Source: Nocardia xishanensis NBRC 101358
GTDB taxonomy: Bacteria > Actinomycetota > Actinomycetes > Mycobacteriales > Mycobacteriaceae
Direction: 5' to 3'
DNA length: 64,000 nt
Assembly (NCBI RefSeq): GCF_001613365.1
Contig: NZ_BDCF01000021.1
Span: forward strand, 1-64,000
Both the position numbers and the translations under genes were made by a program. Below are positions 9,489 through 18,062 of the stretch, in pieces. Numbering within the stretch: the first letter of the stretch is position 1; each line of letters starts with the position of its first letter. The notes beneath the pieces were generated by a model. The model saw nothing but the letters and a program-made list of their open reading frames with translations, did no database searches and was not told the DNA's origin.

Positions 9489-9720
9489 GAACCGAAGACC
9501 GGCGCGACGCCCGCGCCGCGCCGGTCGAGTCCTTCGGTGGATCCCTCGGACCTGAATTGGCTGACGAAACGACCCACGATCGCCGCGGCCGTCATAAGCG
9601 CTACTTCTGACCCTCGCCCGATCGAACAGCGGCAGAGGGCAACCCGCGGACTTGTCAGCCTGTGGCCGACAGGTAGTCCCGCGTCGAAGGTTTACGCTGG
9701 GGATTGCTTGCGTGGCCGTT

Positions 9721-11076
9721 CTACTGACGGGGCCGGATGATGATCGCCGCGCGCCTGTACCAGAAACTGGCGGTGTTTCCTTCATTGCCCGTGTAACCCT
9801 CGATTTCCGACGCGAACGGCTCCAGCGTGGATTCCGATGCGCCCTTACACAATTCCTCATCCAGGACCGCGCGCACAGCGGGCTCACCGGCCGCCCCCGA
9901 TCGGTCGATCAGCCACGTCAATGTGATGGTCGACCAGCGCAGCTCGCCGACATCTTCCGATCCCGGGACCAAAGGAAGGCTGGAGAGCACCGGAAGGCTC
10001 GCGGGGTCAGCGGGCTCGGGCTCCACCATTTCCCCATCTTCATCGAACTCCATGTCAGCGCTTTCGACGCATTTCCACTCGTCCGCGACGCGCTCCCAAC
10101 GCTGACGATAGATCATCATCCACGAGGTGTAGTCCTCGTCGTAGGAGTCCACGACCTCCGCGAGCGCCAGCGAAATGTCGTATCCCGCGGTGTCGGCCGC
10201 CGCGAGCATCAGCCCAGCACGGGCAGCATCGCCACCCTTGAGCTGATCCCACCCCAGTCCGTGCTGGGAATACTGATGATCCAGCAGGTAGACGAGTTGA
10301 TGAGGTGGGCGTTTCGCCGGCTGGCCGTGGGAAGACCACGCCGACGATTCCGTTGGTGTGGTGAAATGCGCGCGTAACTGCTCGGCCAGTAACGCGACCG
10401 CCGGATGCATCGCGAAAACGGCGGCCTCCGGGCCGGTACGCCCCTTCGCCATCAAGTTGTAGGTCAGCGTGATCCGGTAACCGTTGGTGACCGGCAGCAC
10501 CTCGTGCTGGCAGTCGCCATAGAACGCGACGAAGGACAGCTCCTCCGGCGAACCCTGGTCGGTGACCTTCGTCCCCTGCTGCTCGATCACAAGCTCGCCA
10601 CCGGTGAACGCCGAAGGCAGCGTCACCACCAACGTGCCGATCATGCCGTCGGCCTTCTCCGAATCCTGATGGCGGTGAAAGAATTGTCCCGGCTCGTACA
10701 CCAGCATCGAATGCAGCTGCGCCGACAACTCGCAGTCCGGCCCCAGACCTAGCTCGGCCCGCAATATGTCCAGCATCGGCAGCAGCGTCTCGCGCCACTG
10801 CCGCTCATCGACCGTTACCCGGTCCCGCGGAACTTCCCATGTGTCACGCACATTCGCGTCCAAAAGGGTCTGCTCGCGCAGACCATACCGCGCCGGCCGC
10901 GCGATCTCGCACAGTCGCCGCGCCTGAGCCGGCGTCACCGGAAACCGGATTGGCCCCACCCCGTCTACCTCGATCACCAGGTTCTCCGCCGAGCCCGTCC
11001 GACGCGCAGCGAATGAACCCGCCAGCGGCACCGAACCCATGAGCTCGCCGATCACCCGTAAAGTCTTGTCCGTCAT
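9721..11076 (-). CDS. 2-oxoglutarate/Fe(II) oxygenase, prolyl-hydroxylase-like
   Basis: 451 residues. Iron-binding residues of the double-stranded beta-helix are visible: H136-Q-D138 in FFHRHQDSEK, distal H191 in DCQHEVLPV, and R201 in NGYRITLTY for 2-oxoglutarate. The N-terminal 110 residues are a helical lead; the C-terminal 240 residues are of unknown type with many acidic and Trp residues and may bind the substrate. It reads in the same direction as the HAD-PRTase-lyase chain but is 190 bp beyond it, so co-transcription is uncertain. Substrate unknown; hydroxylation of a protein or of the Ter metabolite are both possible. Confidence 0.8.
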   Translation of the reverse strand: MTDKTLRVIGELMGSVPLAGSFAARRTGSAENLVIEVDGVGPIRFPVTPAQARRLCEIARPARYGLREQTLLDANVRDTWEVPRDRVTVDERQWRETLLPMLDILRAELGLGPDCELSAQLHSMLVYEPGQFFHRHQDSEKADGMIGTLVVTLPSAFTGGELVIEQQGTKVTDQGSPEELSFVAFYGDCQHEVLPVTNGYRITLTYNLMAKGRTGPEAAVFAMHPAVALLAEQLRAHFTTPTESSAWSSHGQPAKRPPHQLVYLLDHQYSQHGLGWDQLKGGDAARAGLMLAAADTAGYDISLALAEVVDSYDEDYTSWMMIYRQRWERVADEWKCVESADMEFDEDGEMVEPEPADPASLPVLSSLPLVPGSEDVGELRWSTITLTWLIDRSGAAGEPAVRAVLDEELCKGASESTLEPFASEIEGYTGNEGNTASFWYRRAAIIIRPRQ

Positions 11077-11266
11077 GCGCTTCTCCCGCGTTCGACAACG
11101 TTCGCGGGCATCCTCGCAGGGCCCACCGACGATCCAGCCCCGATGCCGAACCTTCGGAACATCGGGGACTGTGAGTCGGCCGGGCCCCTGGCCGGTCCAG
11201 CCACTACCGCACTACAAAGGGCAAACGTCGGATCCCGCCCCGCACGCCCGGGGATCGAAGCCGCAG

Positions 11267-12115
11267 CTACGACTGATCGGCAGCGGGCGCCGATTTGATG
11301 AACCAGTTGATGATTTCCTCGCCCGCGAGAATGCCACTGGCGCGGGTGATGGTGAGGTTCGGGCTGGTCCAGTTGAGTTGTTCGAGCTCGCCGTGCCGAG
11401 GCCGGATGGCGGAGTCGGCGGCGCGCAGCATTTCGGCGTCCAGCGCGCCGTCGCCCGCGGCGAAGGTCTTCGCCGCGTCGGCGAGCTCGCCGGATTCCAT
11501 CAGTCGTCGGCGCACCTCGGCCACCGCGATGCTCTTGCACACCGTCTGCGGCATCGTGTAGATCTTGCGGCCCTGCTGGGAGGCCGACCAGCCGCGCTCG
11601 CGGCACCAGTCGTCCCATTCGGCGAGGAACCCGTCGGGCACCGCCTTGGATTTGACCACCAGATAGCAGAAGAGATGGTCGGCGACGCGGAACTTGGTGA
11701 CCCAGGAATCATCGATCCTGGCGCGTAGTTCCGCGCTCACCTCGGAGAGGGTGGCGCCGCTCTGGCGGACCTTCACGTCGATGTCGATGCGCCAGCGCAT
11801 GTCGGGGACGCCGTCGACCAGGATGTTGCCGCCGTTGCTCGTGATGGCGTAGCGCCACGGCGCGCCGGGCAGCTGAATCCGGTTGAACTGCTTGATGGTC
11901 CGCGTTGTCGTCGGGATGACGGCCGCGGGTTCGGTGAGCGTCTGCATGCGCAGCGCCGCCGCCGTCGTCATGAACGACAGCGGCGCGCCCTCCAGATGCT
12001 CGACGCACACGGTCGGCACCTCAGCGGCGGTGCTGAAAGCGTTGCGCGAGTAGATCATCGTGCGGTCGAGATCGGTGGCGACTAGCGCTTGTCTTCGCGG
12101 TCTTACCAAGAGCAT
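11267..12115 (-). CDS. HAD-superfamily phosphatase of the Ter gene cluster
   Basis: 282 residues. HAD motif I is D15-L-D17-R-T19 near the N-terminus, with Asp nucleophile and Asp acid/base; a C-terminal GDGALDAEML matches the GD-type motif IV region, and K-type residues lie between. The ATG at 12115 directly abuts the stop codon of the upstream fusion gene, so translation is probably coupled. HAD enzymes of this type accompany the CitE-like lyase and phosphoribosyltransferases in Ter operons, where they are proposed to dephosphorylate a nucleotide-like intermediate. Substrate not established. Confidence 0.8.
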   Translation of the reverse strand: MLLVRPRRQALVATDLDRTMIYSRNAFSTAAEVPTVCVEHLEGAPLSFMTTAAALRMQTLTEPAAVIPTTTRTIKQFNRIQLPGAPWRYAITSNGGNILVDGVPDMRWRIDIDVKVRQSGATLSEVSAELRARIDDSWVTKFRVADHLFCYLVVKSKAVPDGFLAEWDDWCRERGWSASQQGRKIYTMPQTVCKSIAVAEVRRRLMESGELADAAKTFAAGDGALDAEMLRAADSAIRPRHGELEQLNWTSPNLTITRASGILAGEEIINWFIKSAPAADQS

Positions 12116-14737
12116 CTACTTCGGTACTTCCTTGATCAGTCCCATGCACGAGTACGCCAGATCGGGGACGACCTCGACGGGTACACCGCGCGCGGCGGCG
12201 AGCATCCGGATGTGCGCGTGCTCGGGGGCGTCGGCCTCGCGGACCAGCACCCGCCACGGCACGCGCCGCAGCAGCACCCGGGTGGTCTCGCCGACCCCCG
12301 GCTTCACGAAATTCACACTGGTGATGCCGTATTCGGCACGCACCTGCTCCACCGAGGACCAGCCGGTCCAGGTGGGCGTCCGGTCGGAGCCGAGCACCGC
12401 GGCCAGCTCGGTGGGCACCAGGGGACGCACGACGTCGAAAGCTCCTTCGACGGCGTCGAGCAGCCGGTTCGAGACGTCGTCGCCCGCGAGTTCGCGGTAG
12501 AACTTCGCACCGTGGAAGTCGCCTGGCCCGATGAGCGTGTCGTTCAGCACGGTCCGCGAAATGAGGCCCGACACAGTGGAATTCAGGCACGCTGAGGCGA
12601 TGAGGAAATCGTCGCGAGTGCCGTAGGTCCGCACGCAGTGACCCGGGTCGGCGAGCACGGCCAGCCGGTCGTCGAACCGCGCGCCGCCCGCCGCGTGGTA
12701 GGCGTCGAGCGCCTCGGTCAGCTCCTTGGCGATCGCTCCCTTACCCGTCCAGCCGTCGACGAACACGATGGAGGACGGATCGTGGTGCTCCGCGAGGTAA
12801 TCGAGCGCGACGGCGTCGATGCCGCGGTCGCGCACGATGGACACCGCGTAGTGCGGCACGTCCAGACTCGGCAGATGCGCGCCGCGACCCGAGCGCAACC
12901 AGCGCTTCATCAGGATCCCGACCGGCGTGCCAGCACGCGCGAGCGACACGAGCACGATGTCCTCGCCGCGCTCGGCGACCACCAGCTCGGAGACGGTGGC
13001 CACGGCGAGCGCCAGCCGTTCGGCGCTCTCGGCGAGCACCTGGTCGAAGAGACTGCGATAAGCGGCGTCGGGCTGGTACTCGATCGGCAGCGATTCCGCG
13101 TAGTGCGCGACGCCCGCTTGGATGCGGCGCTCCCGCTCGGCCACGTCGGCCTCGAGATCGGCGTCGGACAGATCCTTGAGCAGCCAGCGGACCTCGTCGG
13201 CCGCGTACGACCCGAACTCCGGGCCGTACAGGGGGGCGGGGAACGGCCCGGAGAGCCGGTCCCATGTCGCTTCCGTCATCGTCTCCAATCCCACGACGCT
13301 GTTCGTCTCGACCTCCCTGCCGACGGCGGCGACCTGCGCTTTCGCACGTCGCTCGACGTCCAACTTACGCGGATCGGCCCCCGGCACGAGCGCGACGAGC
13401 ACATCCGCACCCGAAGCGGTGAGCACGTCGACCAGGCCGCCCTCGGCGATCAGCTCCGGCGTGTCGGCGGGCGGGTCGAGCACCACGATCAGGATCGGCT
13501 CGGGGGAGCGACCCGCCGAAGCGCGCTCCTCGTCGCCATCGAACGAGCCATCGACCGCATTCTCGGAGGTGAGCTCGCGCAGCTCCGCGTCGAGATCCTC
13601 CGGCCAGCAGGCGTTGTAGAGGTAGCGGGGCGCCTCGGCGTCGGGTTCCGGTGCGATGAAACGGAATCCGCGCCGCAGCGGGTACCCGGGCTCGTCCAGC
13701 ACGTAGGCGGGCGAACGGGTGGTGGTCTGGAACCGGGTCGCTATGCCCGACTCGGACAGCGCCGCCGCCAACCGCAGCGGCAGATACATCAGCTCCTCGT
13801 GGCCGAGCACGATGACCGGCCGGTCCGGCGCGTCGATCGCCAGGCGCGCGGTCAGCACGGCGGCCGCCGCGGCGACGGCCGATTCGAAGGCCGCCGTCTC
13901 CGCGTGCAGGATGCCGTGCCGCCCGCCCTCCGGCACCGAATCGGGCCAGGGCAATTCGATCCGCCCGAACGAACCGCGCTGCGCCGCTACGAGATTCAAC
14001 GCCGGATCGGGCATGGAGGTGACGGCTTCGACCAGGCCGTCGGGCAGCTTGGTCAAACCCGAAGCCAAGCAGACCGTGTCGATGCGGGCGCCGAGCTCGG
14101 CCGCCGCGTACTCGAATCGGGCGCGGTCCTCGTCGGTGCGCATGTCCACCAGCGAGGCGAGCACGTAGTGCGAGCGCGGGGAGAAGTCGTGCAGCGCGCG
14201 CACGGCGTCGATCGCCGTCGCGCCGGTGGAGATCTCGTCGTCGACCAGGACCAGCGGCAGCTCGTTGCGGAAGATCTCGGCGGGCGCGGGTTGCAGCAGG
14301 TGCGAGGTGGCGTGCGAGTGCCCCTCCTCGAAACCGGCCAGTGTGTCGGCCTCCGGCACGTCGCGGCGCGTCGAATGCAGATAGCAGTTCGCGCCGATCC
14401 GCGCCGCCACCGTATGGCCGAGACCCGTTGCGGTCTCGGCGAATCCGAGCACGACGGCGTCGGTCCGCGCCCCATCGGCGCGCTCGTCGAGGACGGCGCG
14501 CACCAGATCACCGAGCCGGTTGCCCGCGTCGAGCACCACCCTCGGGTCGGTGGGCAGGTGCTTGCCGAGCACCGTCGAGACCAGCAGGTGCGCCCGGCGC
14601 GGATTGCGCCGCAGGCCGGGCTCGATCAGCATCTCGATCGACAGCTCCGCGGGCAGCACGCCATCGGAACTCGTGCCGTGGCAGGACAGGTGATGCAGTT
14701 CGATGCCGAGTGTTCGGGTAGCCCAGGGTCCACTCAT
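12116..14737 (-). CDS. Phosphoribosyltransferase-TRSP-StiP-PELOTA fusion protein of the Ter system
   Basis: 873 residues, apparently a fusion of units that are separate genes in many Ter operons. (1) Residues 30-230: phosphoribosyltransferase with PRPP loop VLVDDEISTGAT at 163-174. (2) About 255-385: TRSP domain, with the signature T340-R-S-P343. (3) About 480-775: StiP/PRTase_3-like domain, with LARAGTPVGILMKR near 599-612 and a second PRPP-like loop FVDGWTGKGAI at 659-669. (4) About 790-873: PELOTA-type RNA-binding-like domain ending CMGLIKEVPK. The ATG at 14737 overlaps the stop of the upstream lyase gene (ATGA), deciding the start. Proposed role: building a ribosylated nucleoside-like compound. 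Domain assignment is from memory of the families. Confidence 0.8.
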   Translation of the reverse strand: MSGPWATRTLGIELHHLSCHGTSSDGVLPAELSIEMLIEPGLRRNPRRAHLLVSTVLGKHLPTDPRVVLDAGNRLGDLVRAVLDERADGARTDAVVLGFAETATGLGHTVAARIGANCYLHSTRRDVPEADTLAGFEEGHSHATSHLLQPAPAEIFRNELPLVLVDDEISTGATAIDAVRALHDFSPRSHYVLASLVDMRTDEDRARFEYAAAELGARIDTVCLASGLTKLPDGLVEAVTSMPDPALNLVAAQRGSFGRIELPWPDSVPEGGRHGILHAETAAFESAVAAAAAVLTARLAIDAPDRPVIVLGHEELMYLPLRLAAALSESGIATRFQTTTRSPAYVLDEPGYPLRRGFRFIAPEPDAEAPRYLYNACWPEDLDAELRELTSENAVDGSFDGDEERASAGRSPEPILIVVLDPPADTPELIAEGGLVDVLTASGADVLVALVPGADPRKLDVERRAKAQVAAVGREVETNSVVGLETMTEATWDRLSGPFPAPLYGPEFGSYAADEVRWLLKDLSDADLEADVAERERRIQAGVAHYAESLPIEYQPDAAYRSLFDQVLAESAERLALAVATVSELVVAERGEDIVLVSLARAGTPVGILMKRWLRSGRGAHLPSLDVPHYAVSIVRDRGIDAVALDYLAEHHDPSSIVFVDGWTGKGAIAKELTEALDAYHAAGGARFDDRLAVLADPGHCVRTYGTRDDFLIASACLNSTVSGLISRTVLNDTLIGPGDFHGAKFYRELAGDDVSNRLLDAVEGAFDVVRPLVPTELAAVLGSDRTPTWTGWSSVEQVRAEYGITSVNFVKPGVGETTRVLLRRVPWRVLVREADAPEHAHIRMLAAARGVPVEVVPDLAYSCMGLIKEVPK

Positions 14738-15945
14738 ACCTTCACCAACGCCGTGAGCAGATCCACGAACGACACTCCCTTGTTCGCCACGCCGAACACC
14801 CTGGCCCGCAACAGCGTCTGGCGGGCCCAACTGCGGTGCGGGCGCATTTCGTTCATCTTGTTGCGGTAGCCCGAGGCGGCGACGCCGCCCACGTCGACCT
14901 GGAGGATGTCCAGCGCGTCGGAGTACTCCTCGTGCGTCACCACCGACAGCGCGTGCACCGCCGCGACGTGCGAGGGGTGGATCACCGTCTTGCCCTGGAT
15001 GCCGTTGGCGCGGTCGAGGGTGATCTCACGGAGCAGGCCGTCCAGGTCCCGGCTGACCAGGTACTGCCGGAACGGCACCGCGTCGGACTCCTCGAACGGC
15101 GCCGTGCGCAGCAGCGGCCGGAACATCCGCTCGTGATCGGCGAAGTACTCCCACACCGGCCCGGTGATGACGAATCCGGTTCCGTCGGCGCGGCCGAGAT
15201 AGTTCACGATGTCGGCGATGACGTCGGCGACCACGCGCACGTCGTAGATGGTCAGGTCGCGGTCGCGGCGGATGCCGAAGGTCGAGCACATGTCGGTGGC
15301 GCCGACCCGCACCGCGAGCACCCGCTCCCGGTGTTCGGCCAGCATCGCCGCGATGTGCGTCAGCTCCTGATCGCGGGTCTGGCGGTGCACCAGCGCCGCC
15401 GACTCCAGCACCGGCATGCCGTAGAGCGGCCGCCCCAAGCGTTCGACCGCGGACTCGAGCGCCTCGAGGTAGGCCAGTCCGGTACGGCTGTCGAACTTCG
15501 GGAAGACGAACCCGGTGAGCGCGGGCGCGCCCGCCCCGAGCCGATCGACGATCTCACCGATCGCACCGGCCTCGCGCACGCGAATGAACAGCAGCGGGTT
15601 GGGTTCCTGACTCGCCGCCAGTTCCGCCAGCGCGGCCACCGCCTGGCTCTTGGCCAATTCCACCTCGTGATCGGCGACGGCGTCTTCCAGATCGATCACC
15701 ATCGAGCAGACGCCGCGCTCGGCGCGGCGTCTGATGGTTTCGGCGAGGTCGGGTCTGGTGGCGGGCGCGTACAGGGTGGCGCCCAGCCCGTACGCGAGCA
15801 GATCCCGGTCGGTGTTGTCACCGAACGGCTCGGGCTGCCGGTGGAAGAGATGTCTGGCGTCGGGGCCTTGCAGCTGCCGAAAGTGGCGCAGCGGCAGTCG
15901 CTTCCGCAGGGATACTTCCTGCTGGATGGCGACGGGAGCGGTCAT
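14734..15945 (-). CDS. HpcH/HpaI (CitE-like) C-C bond lyase of the Ter system
   Basis: 403 residues, TIM-barrel aldolase/citrate-lyase type. Recognisable are MVIDLEDAVADHEVE (the metal-binding DLEDAV segment of CitE), LLFIRVRE (with the phosphate-binding Arg), GFVFPKFDS, PVLESA (metal-binding Glu) and GKTVIHPSHV. The stop overlaps the start of the PRTase fusion by ATGA, and 13 bp separate it from the coiled-coil gene upstream. Members in Ter clusters are thought to cut or form a C-C bond in the small-molecule pathway; the substrate is unknown. Confidence 0.85.
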   Translation of the reverse strand: MTAPVAIQQEVSLRKRLPLRHFRQLQGPDARHLFHRQPEPFGDNTDRDLLAYGLGATLYAPATRPDLAETIRRRAERGVCSMVIDLEDAVADHEVELAKSQAVAALAELAASQEPNPLLFIRVREAGAIGEIVDRLGAGAPALTGFVFPKFDSRTGLAYLEALESAVERLGRPLYGMPVLESAALVHRQTRDQELTHIAAMLAEHRERVLAVRVGATDMCSTFGIRRDRDLTIYDVRVVADVIADIVNYLGRADGTGFVITGPVWEYFADHERMFRPLLRTAPFEESDAVPFRQYLVSRDLDGLLREITLDRANGIQGKTVIHPSHVAAVHALSVVTHEEYSDALDILQVDVGGVAASGYRNKMNEMRPHRSWARQTLLRARVFGVANKGVSFVDLLTALVKV

Positions 15946-15958
15946 CGGTGCTCCGTCC

Positions 15959-17182
15959 TCATTCTCGTCGTGGTCCTGCTTGCTTTCTCATTCGATCCAC
16001 TACCCCGGCTATGAATTCGGTGACGGCATCGAGTTCCGCCACATAGGCCCAGTAATCGGGGTGCCGCCCCGACAGTGTTTCGGTGATTCTTTCGATTCGC
16101 TCGGCCTGTGCGTCCAGCACAGACCCCCATTCGCCCGCGAGCCCCCGGCTCACCGCGAGCATCTGTGCGTCCCGCAATCTGAATCGTACGGCTTTGGCCT
16201 TGTCTTGCGGGTCCTCGCGAACCGAGCGCAACAGCTCGAGCCGCTTGGTGACGGCGTCGATCAGTTGCTCGGCCCTGGCGAGGTTCCCCCGCGCGGTAGC
16301 GGTCAATTCAAGGGCTGACTCCGGGTTGTTCGCGACCGATGCGGCGCGCGCGCCGGCGAGAGCGTCGGCGGCGGCATCGATGGCTTGCTGGCATTCCCGC
16401 CCATTGTTGGCCAGATCCGCCGAACTCGCAGCATTGAATTCCCGCAGCAACGCCGAGTAGGCGGGTCCGACCCCCTCGGCCCGGTTACGCACGGCGGACA
16501 ATCTGGTATCCACCGAGGTGAGCGCCGTATTCGCCGCTCCGAGCCGAGATGGGGCCTGCGCCAAGGCTTCTGCCAATTCCTTGGTCGCCGCGTCCAACCG
16601 ATTCGCCGCGGCGCGCACCGCGCCGGACCCGGATCCGGCGCCGCTGCCTGCCGATTCCAATGTGACCAGCGCCTCATCCACGGCGGCCGCGCGAAGGCGC
16701 ACCGAGGGGTAGTCGGCGTACTCGGAGTCGGCGGCCTGGCCGCGCACCGCGGCGGCCGCGACCTTGACCTGCTGCGCCAGCTGCGGCACCGACCGCACGA
16801 TCGCGACGGCGTGCTCGAGCCCAGCCTGATCGGCGCGATAGAACTCGTCCACCGCGCGGGCCGCGTCGACCAGCTGCCTGGTGACCGTATCGGTCCGCCG
16901 CTGACCGTCGGCGATATCGGTGCCGTCGCGCTGCGCCGCCTCGAGCTCCTCCGTCAGCGCGAGGTACGCGCCCGCCGCGTCGTAGCAGCGCGCGCGCACC
17001 GGTTCCCACACGGCCGGCAACCCGCGCTCGGGGAAGACTTCCCCCGACGCGTGCACCGCCGCCTCCGCCGCGCTCTGGCGCCGGTCCATGTCGAGGAACG
17101 CGTCCGCGAGTCCAGCCCGCGCGCGCTCGATCCATTCGCTGTTCCCGGAGGACCGGAACCAGCTCCGCCTGCGCCCTGCCAC
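15959..17182 (-). CDS. Coiled-coil protein of the Ter cluster, function unknown
   Basis: 407 residues, Ala/Glu/Arg-rich and almost entirely predicted helical; long heptad-like runs between about residues 60 and 340, no membrane segment, no signal peptide, no catalytic motif. It is the first gene of the left-reading chain (coiled-coil, lyase, fusion, HAD) and is divergent from terD across 144 bp, so it is probably co-regulated with terD. It may be a structural partner of TerD. I do not recognise a named family. Confidence 0.7.
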   Translation of the reverse strand: MAGRRRSWFRSSGNSEWIERARAGLADAFLDMDRRQSAAEAAVHASGEVFPERGLPAVWEPVRARCYDAAGAYLALTEELEAAQRDGTDIADGQRRTDTVTRQLVDAARAVDEFYRADQAGLEHAVAIVRSVPQLAQQVKVAAAAVRGQAADSEYADYPSVRLRAAAVDEALVTLESAGSGAGSGSGAVRAAANRLDAATKELAEALAQAPSRLGAANTALTSVDTRLSAVRNRAEGVGPAYSALLREFNAASSADLANNGRECQQAIDAAADALAGARAASVANNPESALELTATARGNLARAEQLIDAVTKRLELLRSVREDPQDKAKAVRFRLRDAQMLAVSRGLAGEWGSVLDAQAERIERITETLSGRHPDYWAYVAELDAVTEFIAGVVDRMRKQAGPRRE

Positions 17183-17248
17183 GCCCCGATGGTAGGAGAT
17201 CTTCCTGTTCGCCGGGGGTTCCCCCAGTTCCTACGCAAGTTCGCCGAA

Positions 17249-17267
17249 ACCTACTACTGTCGTAGGT
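17249..17267. promoter_or_regulatory. Inverted repeat in the divergent terD promoter region
   Basis: ACCTAC-(7)-GTAGGT, a perfect 6-bp dyad, in the 144-bp space between the coiled-coil gene and terD. A GGGGG-TT-CCCCC mirror lies at 17214-17225. Position suits an operator for both directions; no matching regulator gene is adjacent. Confidence 0.35.
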
Positions 17268-17326
17268 CGTACCCGGCGATTCGGACATGCTGGGAACCAC
17301 AGACGGACTAATGAAAGGGATCCCGC

Positions 17327-17902
17327 ATGGGTGTCAGTTTGTCCAAGGGCGGCAACGTCTCGCTGACCAAGGAGGCGCCTAACCTGACTGCTGTTTCCGT
17401 CGGCCTGGGGTGGGATATTCGGACCACTACCGGTACCGACTTCGACTTGGACGCCAGCGCGATCGCGACCGGTGGCGACAAGAAGGTGCTGAGCGACCAG
17501 CACTTCGTGTTCTTCAACAACCTCCGTTCGCCCGAAGGTGCCATCGAGCACGCGGGCGACAACCGCACCGGTGAGGGCGAGGGCGACGACGAGGTCATCA
17601 ACGTCGACCTGGCCAACACCCCGCCGACCATCGAGAGCATCTTCTTCCCGGTCTCGATCTACGACGCCGACACCCGTCAGCAGTCGTTCGGTCAGGTGCG
17701 CAACGCCTACATCCGCGTCGTCGACCGCAGCAACGGCACCGAGCTGGCCCGCTACGACCTGAGCGAGGACGCCTCGACCGAGACCGCCATGGTCTTCGGT
17801 GAGCTCTACCGCAACGGCGCCGAGTGGAAGTTCCGCGCCATCGGCCAGGGCTACGCCTCCGGCCTCGCCGGTATCGCCCGCGACTACGGCGTGAACGTCT
17901 AA
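17327..17902 (+). CDS. terD: Tellurium resistance/stress protein TerD
   Basis: 191 residues, the standard single-domain length. Calcium-binding acidic strings are intact: TDFDLDASA and GDNRTGEGEGDDEVI. Further family marks are FFNNLRSPEGAIEH, YDLSEDASTETAMVFGELYR and FRAIGQGYASGL. The ATG follows GAAAGGGA with good spacing. It is followed by a strong terminator and then the DUF475 gene. Cytosolic, thought to associate with the TerC membrane protein; roles in tellurite, phage and oxidative stress resistance are family knowledge, not shown here. Confidence 0.95.
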   Translation: MGVSLSKGGNVSLTKEAPNLTAVSVGLGWDIRTTTGTDFDLDASAIATGGDKKVLSDQHFVFFNNLRSPEGAIEHAGDNRTGEGEGDDEVINVDLANTPPTIESIFFPVSIYDADTRQQSFGQVRNAYIRVVDRSNGTELARYDLSEDASTETAMVFGELYRNGAEWKFRAIGQGYASGLAGIARDYGVNV

Positions 17903-17918
17903 AGAAGACACGCGCAAC

Positions 17919-17949
17919 ACGAGGGGGCTCGGCGGACGAGCCCCCTCGT
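17919..17949 (+). terminator. Terminator after terD
   Basis: Perfect 13-bp stem ACGAGGGGGCTCG / CGAGCCCCCTCGT with a 5-nt loop, 17 bp after the stop codon. Confidence 0.8.
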
Positions 17950-18062
17950 CGTGCGCCCGGGGCAGCTATCGCGCCGGGCGCATTCGTTGGACATCCGGCG
18001 GTTCAACGGCCACGCTGGTATCAATCTCGCCGTTTCAGTTCCCAGTCACGAAAGGTCCACGC

